Assembly: GCA_000469685.2 (NCBI GenBank)
Contig: LS997562.1
Span: 20,978,743 to 21,042,742, forward strand
Direction of reading: 5' to 3'
DNA from: Haemonchus contortus
Lineage: Eukaryota > Nematoda > Chromadorea > Rhabditida > Trichostrongylidae
DNA length: 64,000 nucleotides
The stretch's first letter is position 1. Each line of letters opens with the position of its first letter. The translations under genes and the position numbers were made by a program. Shown here piece after piece: positions 1 through 11,024 of the stretch. The notes beneath the pieces are model-generated. The model saw only the letters and a program-made list of their open reading frames with translations, ran no database searches and was not told where the DNA came from.

Positions 1-292
1 TCAGCACCGATGAACAATGGAGGTGTGGGATTCCAGGATATAAGCCGACCTAGCAGTTTCGGAAGGATGTCGATCCGTCATAGGGGCATCATATTAGTGA
101 GTGATGATAAGCTAGGGCTTATCCTACAGTTTATGATCCGCTTAGTGTGTGCGTGTGCGTGTGTATATACCAGTTGGGCTACATACGCTTATGCGTGCAC
201 CACATATCCACTACCGCTTACCTACGACTTGGTAGAGGATCAATATGAAGAGCATCGCTCTTTCCTCCTTCTTTGAGTTCTAGTAATCGGCA
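1..292. other. Non-genic sequence with a hairpin repeat
   Basis: No gene is supported. Positions about 168-215 hold a degraded copy of a short repeat, recognisable by the order ACCAG, GGCTAC and a small palindrome of the CGCACG/CGTGCG type. Better copies lie at 2,229-2,266 and, inverted, at 61,470-61,510. Confidence 0.4.
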
Positions 293-313
293 CCCCCCCC
301 CCCCCCCCCCCCC
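293..313. repeat. Poly-C tract (21 bases)
   Basis: Uninterrupted run of 21 C. Its length is likely to vary between individuals and to be unreliable in assembly. Confidence 0.9.
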
Positions 314-845
314 AATTTTTGGAACGAATGATGCTTTTCTATACACGCAACTCGACACGCTCTGCACAACAGTGGTATTTTGGGTGTGCCGATGCTTACG
401 CCTATGATTAAAAGTGTCAATCGGTTGCTCTTCATCTTGAAAATTATGAAACATTAAAGGTTTGACTGATAGGCAACCAAGGAATAGAGCAGTACTCACA
501 ACAGAAACAAAAACTCAGGCCGGCACTCGGCTCTTACAGTAACCCCCTGGCTTATCCCACCACGTACCCTCGTGTCCTTGCCCAAAGCCCCTTCTCGACG
601 CGTCGTATATGTGACGGATAAAAATTTGCGTATTAATACGTGCCGGATTACTGTAACAGCCGAGTGCCGTACTGAATTTTCGTTTCTGTGTACTCACAAA
701 TGTTCTCAAGTGATAATAACACCATTATCAGATGTCGTTATCACTGGACCTTCTTCCCTCCACGGGTACATCATTAGTTGGGAATCCCAAACAATGGGCG
801 GTCGGATGAGCTTGATCGTGAATGATATCCTACTTTATAGAATTC
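314..845 (+). repeat. Dispersed repeat C, copy 1
   Basis: This stretch is similar to three other places: 1,505-2,170 (inverted), 25,690-26,275 and 27,900-28,425. Shared blocks include the string GGAACGAATGAT near the start, a GTGCCGATGC block in the middle, and GGGAATC followed by GCGGTC near the end. No coding capacity is conserved between copies, so it is probably a non-autonomous transposon. The boundaries are approximate. Confidence 0.6.
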
Positions 846-925
846 GCTAAGTGTGTCTGTTGGTGTGTCGGTGTGTTTGTGTGTGTGTTTGTGTGTGTGT
901 TTGTGTGTGTGTGTCGGTGTGTGTG
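846..925 (+). repeat. GT microsatellite with conserved left flank
   Basis: Interrupted (GT)n. The preceding bases (about 825-860) read CCTACTTTATAG, then AATTCGCTAAGTGTGTCTGTTGG, and match the left flank of the GT tract at 29,225-29,285. They also match, inverted, the flanks at 10,950 and 11,680. Confidence 0.7.
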
Positions 926-1420
926 TTTGACCGGAAATTCATAACCCCTGTCTCCGTGGACCTAGAGCGTTTAGATTTGGTAGGAGTAAGGGGGACACGA
1001 TGGGAACACCCATGGTAAGTAGCAGGACCCGAATCCTTTTACAGGGAGCGCGGCGAACGCGTTAGAAACGCAAATTCGTAAATTCTGTCCCCATGGACCT
1101 AGAGCGTTTAAATTCGGTAGGAGTAAGGGGGACAAGATGGGAACATCTATGGTAAGTGGTAGGACCGGAATTCGTGCGCAGGAGGTGGGGTTTTGCGCCG
1201 CAATAGTCAATTTGGCCCCAGGGCATTCAAACTTGGCAGGGGTACAGGCAGCAGGACGGGAACATTTATCGTAGGTGGGGGACCGGACCCCACTTATAGA
1301 AAAGAAAGCGAAGTTTGTGCCGAAACTTTCAGTTTGCCTCTAGGGCGTTCGAACTTGGTAGGAGGCACTATGGGAACACTTATGGTGAGTAGTAGGGCAC
1401 AGGAAAGGTAGGGAAGGAAC
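926..1420 (+). repeat. Repeat A, tandem copies
   Basis: About four imperfect units of 110-150 bases. Each has the order GACCGGAAATTCATAA, CCTGTCCCCGTGGACCTAG, AGCGTT, GGTAGGAGTA and GATGGGAACAC. The first unit abuts the GT microsatellite. Single or paired copies recur at 12,596, 29,608 and 61,130, and inverted at 10,780, 11,515, 27,640 and 28,440. The small ORFs over it are shadows. Confidence 0.7.
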
Positions 1421-1504
1421 AGGATTTCACGAAATAAAAAGAAACGAAACTTTTCACGAAACTGGCAATCGAAGAGGCTTTAGAAAAGAAGTCTACACAC
1501 CAAT

Positions 1505-2170
1505 TACCTCTTAGCGCCTTTGTTATTTACGATCTAGCTTTGGCTTTTTGGTATGTTTCATTCGATAAGAAGGTTAAGTTGTGTGTTTATAAGGAGATGA
1601 ATTTGGTTCACTCCTTGCTATTAGATTACGATCGCTACCCAGCAGAGTTTGCGATTAAGTGAAAGATCACGGTTTCTCTTTGCTTCGATATCATTCTTAG
1701 CAAATTTATCCGACCGCTAACAATGTTGGATTCACAGTCAATGATGTATCTGTAGAGAAAAGGAGGTACATCTTTGAATGCAATAGATAGTCTATACTCT
1801 CGCTCAGCGAAAAAGCGAAATAACATATTAAAAAGGGGGAATCTCATTAATTCGATATTATTCGGGCAAAGTCCTTTTGCCCCAAGGAGGAGAGCCTTGA
1901 TGGTGGCTTTGAGGAACATTGATGGTAGCTAACATAGTATGTAGCCACAGCCGCAATGAAGCCTTGGCTGTGGCAGAGGGTGGCTTACAGAGAAAATCGC
2001 TCCCAATTCGGAGCTAATACAGAGGGTGTAGAGCTTTCAGAGCAAAAGGTGAATCCGAAGTGTTATTTACGCATAACAAGTTTCTCATAGGGAGAAGGAG
2101 CGCCCGGCGTAGCCGGGCGAACCCATAAGAAGGAGGGAAGCCTGGCGTTAGCCGGGCGGCCCGACTGGTC
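1505..2170 (-). repeat. Dispersed repeat C, copy 2, with a double GC hairpin
   Basis: Reverse-complement copy of repeat C. Its right end carries two hairpins. One is GCCCGGC-GTA-GCCGGGC at 2,102-2,118, a perfect 7-base-pair stem. The second, at about 2,141-2,156, has stem CCTGGC/GCCGGG. The same pair, about 39 bases apart, occurs inverted at 25,706-25,761 in copy 3. That makes the hairpins part of the element and probably close to one end of it. Confidence 0.6.
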
Positions 2171-2228
2171 AAAACATAAGTAGCCTTGATCTTCCACCGA
2201 GTTACAAAACTTGTTGGGTTAGCGGTGT

Positions 2229-2456
2229 ATAACCAGTTTGGCTACGCACGCTATTTCGTGCGCTACAGCTTATCTACGATCTTACTTAAGAAGAACGTAA
2301 TGAAAACATTTTTCATCTTGTACACACATACCGCTTCATCCGAGAGTCTGCTAAGGTTCGCAGAGAGGGGTACCTTTGAGTGCGTAGCCACTATCAACAA
2401 ATGCAGTGAGAAGTTCACTTGAATATATCGGACCGACCGGCTAACGCCAGGCTCTC
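2229..2456 (+). repeat. Hairpin-bearing repeat
   Basis: Positions 2,245-2,262 form the palindrome CGCACG-ctattt-CGTGCG, related to the hairpins near 190 and 61,485. Positions 2,429-2,456 are an inverted copy of the CCTGGCGTTAGCCGG hairpin that ends repeat C at 2,141-2,166. The 260 bases between are therefore flanked by inverted GC hairpins. No gene is seen here. Confidence 0.4.
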
Positions 2457-3008
2457 CTCCTTTTCGTTTTAGAATTAGTTAGTCGCCTGTATCATTTAGC
2501 TTTGATCCAAAAACGGAAGTTATGATTTTCCGGCGAAACACAACGCCGGAACGTTCTGCTAACGATAGGTGGTGGATGCGCAGGAGAGAATAGGTTGATA
2601 GTCTTATGATCGCATCATATGTAAGGTTACATAGCTGTCTTTTGTCATTTCTTACGTAATGATGAAATCTCTATGTAAAGTGCTCGCTTTATACAACACC
2701 GAATAATTTATTAAGAGATGCTGAGCAGAACCTGAACGAATACTGGAAAAGCAAGACCCGCGAAAACAATGAAAAATTATTTGGTGCAATGGCTTTTTGT
2801 GAGGAAGAAGAAACGACGTAGCTCTGACGGTTGGGTGCTTGACAGCTCTTCCGGGCTCCTTCAAGAAAAATTTCCTAAACATTGCAGAGAGATTTCAATG
2901 AATATGCTTTACCTTTCCAAGGAGACCCGCAAGTTGTGAAAATGACCGCAAGTTGTGAAATTGAGAGAATTGTTTTGAAAAGAAATCAGTTGTGCCATAC
3001 TTTAGACT
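2457..3008. other. Flank of the Helitron, no gene seen
   Basis: This lies downstream of the Helitron helicase on the minus strand and should contain the element's 3' end. A perfect hairpin TTCCGGCG/CGCCGGAA sits at about 2,530-2,552, but I find no CTRR end at the expected distance from it. The terminus is not assigned. Confidence 0.3.
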
Positions 3009-4400
3009 TCAAAAGTGGTCATTTGGAAACGAACACTGCAAAACTTCCCTGTATACTATATTTTTTAAGTTATTCGAGCAGGCTTTCACTTTGATTCCAT
3101 CAGGCCTTCTCGCACGGGAAAGCGCAACGTAGAGTTGGCCGTGGGAAAAGACGTCTTCTGGAAGAAACACGCCCACTTTGTTGAACGATTGTCCTTGAGC
3201 TTTATTGATCGTCATTGCAAAAGCTATGCGCACCGGGAACTGGCGACGACGAAGCCTGAAGGAAAGCCTCTGTTCCCAATAGTTGTCTATCCTTGGGATT
3301 ATAGCCAGCTGGTTATTCCTCTCTCCACAAATAAATCTGCAACCTAATGTAAAACGTCCAAGTGTTTCAACTTTCAGGCGCGTTCCATTGCACAATCCGT
3401 TAGCGACATCCAGATTTCTGAGCAGCATAACTATCGCGCCTTTCTTCAGGTGCAGTTCGTGTGGAGGCATTCCCGTGGGTGTGAGAGAATTAAGGTACTC
3501 CAACTGGTACAGCTGTCTCGACTGACCTTCTGGATGAATGGCTTCGTCGACGCTTTTGTAAATGCGTTCATCTTGCGCTGTGTTGACGATAAGACGTTGC
3601 AGAGCATTCTGGTTCAAGCGCTGAACATGTACATTTTTCGGCGCCAAAACCGCGTTTTCACAGAGGTTTGAGTTGGTCGTCGGGTCTAGCACATCACCGA
3701 AAATTTCGGTGACTATATCCGTAGTACACATCATCTCATCTGGAATTGCGGTGCGACCTTCTTCGTCGTTCGATTCCCCGCTACCGATTCTGAGAAGATA
3801 ATCATGCCAGTTACTGCCAGCAGTGCGTGCTCTCATATTTATTTCGAGTCGATGAATGGAGAACAATCGCCAAAGAGAGGACTTCAAAACGCAGGCTTCT
3901 ACGATATCCTCACGTTGGCCGTGTTCGACAACTGGCAGAATCTGCCGAAAGTCACCACCAATTACTATCACTTTGCCGCCGAAAGGTGCTTCTGCTTGCA
4001 TTATATCTCTCAAAAGACAATCAACAGCTTCGAGGGCGCTTTTTGGGGTCATGGAAATTTCATCCCAGATAATCATGTCAGTCTCCCTGAGCTGCTGTGC
4101 TTCTTTTTGTTGACGTCTCATTGAAGAAGTTCGATTGCCGTCATTTATATTTAACTTGAAAACGGAGTTCACAGTGCGTCCCCCTGGAAGCAAGTTAGCC
4201 GCTATGCCGGTCCAGGCTACACACATCACTCGGTGTCTCCTTCCAACAGCTATGCTGTATACAGTGCTGTAAAGATATGTCTTGCCGCTACCTCCAGGGC
4301 CGTCTATAAAAATGCATCGGTTTTCAGTTCTGTACAAAGCGGCAAGAATATCGTCCGCCGCTTCCTTTTGCTTCGTATTCAGAGTTTCGTACTGCTGCAA
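3009..4400 (-). pseudogene. Helitron Pif1-like helicase domain
   Basis: About 460 residues of a superfamily 1B 5'-to-3' DNA helicase, expected to unwind the donor strand during rolling-circle transfer. Visible motifs, in order, are GPGGSGKTYL (Walker A), IIWDEISM (Walker B), GGDFRQILPVV (motif III), AFAMTINKAQGQSF (motif V) and YVALSRARRPDG (motif VI). The ORF ends naturally at 3,009. Cellular Pif1 is the other possibility, but fusion to a Helitron Rep domain and the GQSF/LSRAR variants fit a transposon. The frame is offset by one base from the Rep domain upstream, so it is not translated as part of an intact fusion. Confidence 0.92.
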
Positions 4401-6096
4401 TCCGCTTCGCTCATAACTTGGTAATCCACTGGAAGTGCCAGTATAGCTGGCCTTTCCTCTGTAGGAGGACGAATGACCTCCCTCAAATCTCTGCCCATAG
4501 TAGCCACGCGATCAAGGACGTCGAAATATGCCAAAGCGACAGCACGTTCTCTGTCAAATCCCTGATACACGTAGTCATCCGACATCATATCAGAGAATTC
4601 GTCCCACAAATCTTGTGCCTGTACTATCTCGCAGAAGCACAGCAGGCAGGCGAAAAAGTTTCTCATCGTGGCTGCAGATTGGTAGTGAGCTACTTCTTGG
4701 AGGCTCTGTCGGTAGTATCTGTCGTCGTCTAAAAATCCAGCGACCTTTGCTGCTTCGGTGAATGTATCATAAGTGACCCCATCGACAGTTCGCAAGTCTT
4801 CAAAAGAAGTTTTCCCCTTTGTGTTGAGCAGGAGTATCCTCAAGCAGTATCGCTCCGTATCCCTAGGCGGCACTGTATACATTCTGCCAATCTGATTTCC
4901 TCCTCGACTCCTCGGCGTCCATCCGTGCCGAGGGTCGAAAGTGAAATGCTCCGGTATTTGATAGTAATAGATGTTCCGAGGATCGATTGTAAAGTCATTT
5001 GCTTGCCCACGTTCATGCATCTCATTACACAGCCTGTTTAGCTCGAAGAAAGCCGTTAATGTCGTAAAGGTCCGTTGAGCTTGTGCTAGGTACTGTTCTT
5101 GTCCTTGCACAAACTGCACATCTTGGAGTTCGGGCAAGTGAACGGCCAACCTGAACACCGCGTGTGACCTGCCCTGCATGCTGTAACCGAAAATTCGATA
5201 CATGCTTTGAGGGGCGCATACATAGCAGGTGTTGAGGTGCTGCTTGATTTCGTCGATGTTTTGATTGTCGTCCACAGCCGGTTCGTTTTCGATGCTGATG
5301 CGAGCACGATCCGGCCCCTTGTATATGTACTTGTAGAGATATTTGACGGCTGAAATCATGCCGCAAATTTCCAAATTGATGTGGCAGTCGTATTTTAGAA
5401 GAAGATATGGGTTGGTTGGCACTACCCATTCGTCAGTGTAAGGAATGCCGTGTATCTCTGTGGGAAAGAGATTTCGGCGCCGGTACTTCGGGTAACCGTC
5501 ATCATCAAGTGTTGTCCTGTCGCGAATCTGTTTGGGGAACCGTCGTGCACACGACCCGTTTTGCATGCACGGAGAGCGAGGATCCATAGCGCCACATTGC
5601 CGGTGGATCATGTAGGCTGTGACAGCAGCGTAAAGCTCCGGTTCCGCTTCACTGTTAGGAATTTCCGCACAAACAGATTTATCTACGTCCTCTGCAGTGC
5701 GCACTTTCCAGTTCTCTTTCGTTATGAGGAGCATGTGGCAATGTGGTAAGCCGCGTTTCTGAAATTCAACTACGTAAACGTATGCTTCCACTCACCTAGG
5801 ATGTTCTTTTTGAACAGGTCGGTGCAAAGTTCCTGCAACTTTGCATTAAATACGCGCGCTATTAAATCGGGCCGATCCGATGGCGACTGACCACAATATA
5901 GGTTCTCCCGTAGCTCTTTCCATTGTGGATTACACGTCATCGTTAAGAAGAACGTCGGTCTGCCGTATCGTGCCACAATGGCCATAGCGTCCTGGTACGC
6001 CTGTTGCATCGCCCGTGGACTGCCCGCATGTGATGAGGACAATACGACGCGGCTCCCAGGTGGTCCAGAGTTATCGGTCTCGGCTAGGTAGTCTTG
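4379..6096 (-). pseudogene. Helitron Rep (HUH endonuclease) domain
   Basis: This region nicks and joins DNA in rolling-circle transposition. It shows the three Rep motifs in order: FFLTMTCNPQW (motif 1, about 5,930), EFQKRGLPHCHMLL (motif 2, the HUH metal site, about 5,755) and KYLYKYIYKG (motif 3, with the catalytic tyrosine pair, about 5,320). A one-base loss near 5,790 moves the frame between motifs 1 and 2. A second one-base loss near 4,395 separates this domain from the helicase. All catalytic residues I can identify are present, so damage is limited to the frame breaks and the upstream TGA. Confidence 0.88.
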
Positions 6097-8387
6097 TCAA
6101 CCTCTGAAGGTTTCCTGACGAAGAATAAGCTGGTTTCTCCTTTGAAAATTGAGGCGATTCTGTTCAATTTTCACGTACGCATCGACTGCGAACTGTTGAC
6201 ATAGCTTTCCAGCGTATAGAATTGGGTTGAAAGAATCCCGTATTGAGAACAAATACGCGTAGTATTCTTTCTGCGTGATGCGTGTCCCTTCCCTGTTTCT
6301 CAAGCTAGGTTCCCAACCACCTTCACCGGTAGGAAACAAAAGAGGATAAGTCAGCGGATCACAGATTTTGTCAATATCGCTGAAGTTTCTGGGCTGCTCT
6401 CCTGTTGCGCTACGCAAGTGGACTGCAAGGCTTCTGTTAGCGGGGACGTCATTATCTTCGCCAACATAGATCACTGCCACTTCATTTGCAGTGGGGAGAT
6501 CGTATGGCCGTCGTGCTAACCCTCTCAAAGAACTTTCTTCAAAAACCATACGAATGTTAGCTAGTGCACGGTTCTCGTAAGCAGCCATAGCGATTTCCGT
6601 CTGCTCTACTTCGTACATCATCTTATAAGATTGGGCGTAAACGTTGACACTTGCTAATAGACCACTTAGGAAGTGCATGAGCCCCGGTTCGCACTCGGAG
6701 TTTCTTACGTCTCCGAGACGCTCCTGGGCAGCTAGCTCCGTATCCAATATATATATTTGTCCATATTGGCGCGGTTCTCCATCTCTTGGATGGAGAGGTC
6801 CCAGCCTATGATAAACCTGCCCATGGATCCTATAACAGTAGGGCCCCCGTCCTTGTAGGGGCTCGACCTGCGCACCCATTGAAGCCATCGCCAGGGCGGA
6901 GTTGAAGTTCCTTATGTTTTCCAAGAAATTTTTTTGAGCTCTCCGGAATTCCTCAGTTGCATCGGGTCTTTGCACGAAGAGCCTGCGCAACTCCTCAGGG
7001 AAAGACTCGAAAAAGCTCAGGGTGAATCTCCCTAAGTCGCAGCACTCGCGGAACTTGCCCGGGTGGCTCGCTTTAACCTCGCAGCGGAAGTGCAGCGCTC
7101 CGCATTCTACACATCGCTGGTTGAGCTCTCCTAAGTAGTTGACTTCCGTCATGCGCGTGAGCAATGCAGCTCCGGTGGATCCTGGAAGCCTGCTCCGTCG
7201 TTGGCGGTTGGCTAAGGCGTTTGATTGTAAGCGAACAGCTCGCTCTCGCTCGCTCTCCAGAGTGCGACGACGCCGATGTCTCTGAGTGTCCTCTTGCAGT
7301 CGAAGTGCGCGCGCTTCTGCGCTTTCGAATGCTCGTCTTCTTTGCAGGCGCATCGCTTCCGCTTGTGATCTGAGCGCTCGTTCTTCCAACGTTCCAGACG
7401 CACGTCTTCTTTGCTGAATTCGAGCGTTCGAATGCAATCTCATTTGACGTTCCTCCGAGGTTTCTCGCTGTCTTCTTCCGCGCTGGCGTTGAAGAACCTC
7501 TTGCAGTCTCACTTGCCGCTCTTCGACGTTTTCCGAATCTCGCCTTGATTGCTGACGCAGGGCGTTCTCGCGAAGCCGCGTATGTCGCTCCTCTACCCCT
7601 TCCAAATCCCGTCTTCTTCGCTGTAGCCGAGCGTTTTCTTGGCGTCTTGTTCGGCGCTCCTCGACATCCTCCGACTCTCGCCTTATTTGCTGACGCAGGG
7701 CGTTCTCGCGAAGCCGCGTCTGTCGCTCCTCTACCCCTTCCGAATCCCGTCTTCTTCGCTGTAGCCGAGCGTTTTCTTGGAGTCTTGTTCGGCGCTCCTC
7801 GACATCCTCCGATTCTCGCCTTTTTTGCTGACGCAGGGCGTTCTCGCGAAGCCGTGCCTGTCGCGCCTCTACCCCTGCTGAATCCCGTCTTCTTCGCTGA
7901 AGCCGAGCGTTTTCTTGGAGTCTTGCTTGACGCTCCTCAGCGTTTTCCGACTCTCGTCTTCTCTGCTGACGCTGGAAATTTCCCGCCAACCGACACTCTC
8001 CGACTCACGTCTTCTACGCTCCCTTTGGGCGCTTCTCTCAAGCCTGATGGATCTTTGGGCGGCATTTTCTGAATCACGTCTTTCTTGCTCCCTTTGGGAA
8101 TTTTCCAGCAGCCGCAAAGCCCGTTCTTCATGAGACTCGTGCAGGCGTCTACGCCTCTGTCTGTCAGCGCTGTCGCGCAACCTCGCATTTCGCTCCTCCA
8201 AAGTCTCATTGCTTCGCCTTTGTTGGTGGTGCGCCGCATCGGCATCCAGGCGAGTGGCCCTTTCTTGTGAAGTTTCCCGCTGTCGCCTGATTCGCAGGCG
8301 CTCACTCTCGCTGGAATAGATTCTTGGCCTGCCCCTTCTTGAACTTGGCTCCATTCTCCTCAATAGTTGCCGTCGAAAATGCTGCAA
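6097..8387 (-). pseudogene. Helitron N-terminal region with Arg/Glu-rich repeats
   Basis: Starting from ATG at 8,387 (or 8,354), the first residues include an AT-hook-like RRGRPR motif. About 400 residues of charged repeats follow, with a unit of roughly 23 residues (RRR-ESE-x-EERxxRLxxNA) predicted to be helical and highly basic. After a frameshift near 8,005 the frame runs 7,989 to 6,097. Past the repeats comes a Helitron-type cysteine cluster (CVECGALHFRCE, then ECCDLG). The well-conserved GRGPYCYRIHGQVYHRLGPL and CDPLTYPLLFPTGEGGW stretches follow. The frame ends in TGA at 6,097, and the same frame continues beyond it into the Rep domain, so this is a nonsense change and not the natural end. 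The 7,989 start codon is TTG and is not a true start. Confidence 0.85.
7551..7970 (-). repeat. 138-base tandem repeat inside the Helitron N-terminus
   Basis: The string GCTGACGCAGGGCG recurs at 7,551, 7,689 and 7,827, an exact 138-base period equal to 46 codons (two 23-residue units). The near identity of the copies shows recent expansion inside the coding region. Confidence 0.9.
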
Positions 8388-8399
8388 TATTAAGGGAAC

Positions 8400-10005
8400 C
8401 TGATGTTGAATGGCTTTGCTTTACATTACCTAGTTATAAGCCTGATGAACACGAAAAGCAAGCAAACCCAGCTCTCAGAAACTATATTACTTGATTAAAG
8501 AACACCGCGATATTACACAGATCTGAAGTCTTTGCAGATATCTTGAACCCGAATTGTGTTCATGAAGTATGAATCTGTGAGCATGCTTGGAAATGTCGAT
8601 TTAAGTCTTACAATTGGATGATCCTATCAGATCAATATGTTTCAAGTACCTAAGGTCGGATAAGTATAGCCAATTCAAAAAAACATTGAATTAGATTGAA
8701 TTTCGCTAAGATAGGATCCCCCAGTAGATCTGGAACCGTCTTAACTGGATGAGTAGGCTTTGCAAAATGCATATCAAGCGTCCGAAGGGTTTGTATGCTC
8801 ACGCTGGATTGGATGCAGTTCGTTTCCAGAAAGACAGTAAATTCAATAAGTTAAAAGAGATTACCTTGGAATGAACTCTTTCTGCCGCACTCACAGAGAT
8901 GATCAGAAATGTTTTTTTTGCTTGAATCACTGGGCTCAACAGTTATATCGTTGTTCAACACGGTTTTCCATCCCTAACCACGTCATCAGTACTTCCTTCA
9001 CCATATCGTTTCCAACGCTGTACATTCTCCTGCTGTGACATGGGATGCCCTAGCAAACGAAATCATTCTCACGTTCTTGAAGTAATGATCGGCTGCAAAA
9101 GTGGTTAACGTTCTATAACAGCAGTCACAATCTTCTGCTTCCACTAACTCTGTTCCAAACCCGTTTTGTGTATCATATACACATGGGCGCGAACATTAAA
9201 CAGTTGTCGTAGGAGAATTGAAGTTCACATGCAGTACAATACTTTATGTTGACATTTATCAGTAATTCCAGGTTTGATATCAATGTTTATGTACCTTCCT
9301 GCATTACACAGAATAGAAAGAACAGTGATACATCCCTGTCGACATTAAAGAGCGAAAATGGGGGATTGACTTGCTGCTTGCAGCAGTGCTGCTCTTCCTC
9401 ACCCAGTCTTGGTCTTTTTTACTTTTATTCCCCTCCAATTGTGTCCCGTCTAACTCGCGTATGAGTGGAAACACTGTGCTCTTGACCTTTTCATTTGTTG
9501 CATTCATTGTTTGATATTATGAAAGAAAGATTCCGAGAAGTAGCGCTAACCCTCGCATTTGGTAGTGAGTTGCTTCAATTAATACTGATTATGTTTGCGA
9601 AAGGGATTTAGACGTTCCCCTGCCCTTCATGTTACTATACACATGCACCGTCTGAATAACTCCTGATATTCTAGCGAAATCCTTATCAGTCATATCTTTT
9701 TAGAAATTCGCCATTTTTCGGATGCTAACAAAATCTAGCGGGCCAATAGGCTCAATTACTGGTGATATCGAAAAAGGCGTGATGTTCGCCTATTGGATAT
9801 CAAGTGCTAAGCTCATTTCGAGTGATATGTAATTGTTAGCAGTTAGGGGATTCGGTTTTTAATTTCTCTACATTCTTATGGATTTACATTTTGAGGTTCA
9901 TTATAAGCCTTACATCATTTCTCATCAGGTCCTGACATCAACCGCCTTCGATCCCCCCGAAATGTCAGGATCCCGTTGTTAACACAAAAGACATAGCCTC
10001 TTGAT
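8400..10005. other. No feature recognised
   Basis: AT-rich sequence with no ORF of convincing composition, no splice-bounded exon I can support, and no match to the other repeats in this window. It should contain the 5' end of the Helitron, which I could not place. Confidence 0.4.
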
Positions 10006-10779
10006 TTTTACTTTCCTTTATCAGTCTATATCAGCTGCTATCAGTTATAATATTTGATCGTCCATGGCCCCTTCACACCCAATATCACCTATCAAAGCTC
10101 CAAAGCTCCACTGCTAAAACGAAGGGTGTTTGCAGGTGTTGTGTCAGTAGCCTTTTATGACACTTTATCAGTCGTTATCAGTTGTTATCAGTTCCCGTCA
10201 GCGTAAGTTATCCACAGTTTTTTCACATCCTGCGTCTCCTGTCGAAGTATCAGGGTTCCACAGTAACACGAAGGACGTCACATACCTAGTTGTACTCGCC
10301 TTATATGGCCCACTATCAGTCCGTATAAGTTGCTAACAATCCCTGTCACCGAACATTTGCGGTCCCTTCACATCCCACACCACCCATCAAAGTGCCTAGG
10401 TTTCGCCGTTAACATGAAGAGAGTTACATATCTAGTTGTTCTCGCCTTATATGGCTAGCTATCAGTTCCTATCAGTTGTTATCGATCCCTGTCACCGAAC
10501 ATTTGCGGTCTCTTCACGTCCCGCAACGCCTATCGAAGTGGCAAGGCTTCGCTTTTCATTCGAAGCACGTTACATGCCTAGTTGTTCTCGCCTTATATGG
10601 CTCGCTATCAGTCCCTATCAGTTGTTATCAATCCCTGTCACCGAACAATTGCGGTCCCTTCACGTCCCACAACGCCTATCGAAGTGGCAAGGCTTCATCG
10701 CTAATACGAAGGGAGTTACGGATATTCAGGCTTTCGCCTTTTAAGGCTCCTTATCAGTTTCTATCGATAGTTGTCACTT
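10006..10779 (+). repeat. Satellite B: TATCAGT decamer arrays in 146-base units
   Basis: The string TAGTTGT-CTCGCCTTATATGGC starts at 10,287, 10,433 and 10,579, an exact 146-base period. Each unit contains three or four copies of TATCAGT spaced 10 bases apart, then TGTCACCGAACA and a TATCRAAGTG block. The decamers are clear at 10,018, 10,165, 10,310, 10,450 and 10,605. The reverse complement, ACTGATAA, is a GATA-factor type site. Related arrays lie at 11,025-11,515 and 27,240-27,640, and inverted at 13,130-13,540. Confidence 0.85.
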
Positions 10780-10980
10780 CCTACCACGTACCATCGCTGT
10801 TCCCATCGTGCCGCCTATCTCTTCCAAATTTGAATGTTCTAAGTTCAGTGGGCCAGGAGTTATGAATTTCCGATCAGACAAACACACATACATACTGACA
10901 CACACACACACTGACACACACACGCAAACACACCAACAGACACACGTTAGCCGATTATATAAGTAGGATAGTTGTAATCA
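10780..10980 (-). repeat. Repeat A (inverted) plus CA microsatellite and flank
   Basis: Reverse-complement unit of repeat A ending at about 10,880, then interrupted (CA)n to 10,948. It closes with the conserved flank ACACGTTAGCCGATTATATAAGTAGGAT. The same order follows the next satellite B block at 11,515-11,695. Confidence 0.7.
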
Positions 10981-11024
10981 TAAATACATCTTAAATATCA
11001 CAGGAGATAAATTCAGTTGACAAG

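Larger units (their letters stand above)
3009..8387 (-). mobile_element. Helitron (rolling-circle transposon), broken copy
   Basis: Read on the minus strand, the interval carries the full domain series of an autonomous Helitron: a basic N-terminal region, a cysteine-bearing Helitron-specific domain, an HUH Rep nuclease and a Pif1-family helicase. Helitrons move by single-strand nicking and rolling-circle copying, with Rep and helicase on one polypeptide. Here the reading frame is broken at four places: a frameshift near 8,005, an in-frame TGA at 6,097-6,099, a frameshift near 5,790, and one near 4,395. The interval covers the coding part only, since the TC and CTRR ends were not found. Confidence 0.9.

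Noticed and set aside
2141..2174. Hairpin followed by CTGG and T, resembling a Helitron 3' end
   Set aside because: Orientation is opposite to the Helitron ORFs, and the hairpin belongs to repeat C, which recurs elsewhere. It might be the end of a different non-autonomous Helitron.
7551..7970. Regularly spaced repeats suggestive of an array
   Set aside because: In-frame coding repeats of the Helitron protein.
7545..8072. Plus-strand ORF of 175 residues with internal repeats
   Set aside because: Antisense shadow of the repetitive Helitron N-terminus; its repeats simply mirror the 138-base period.
10287..10780. CRISPR-like direct repeats
   Set aside because: The 146-base units are repeats throughout with no unique spacers; this is a eukaryotic satellite.
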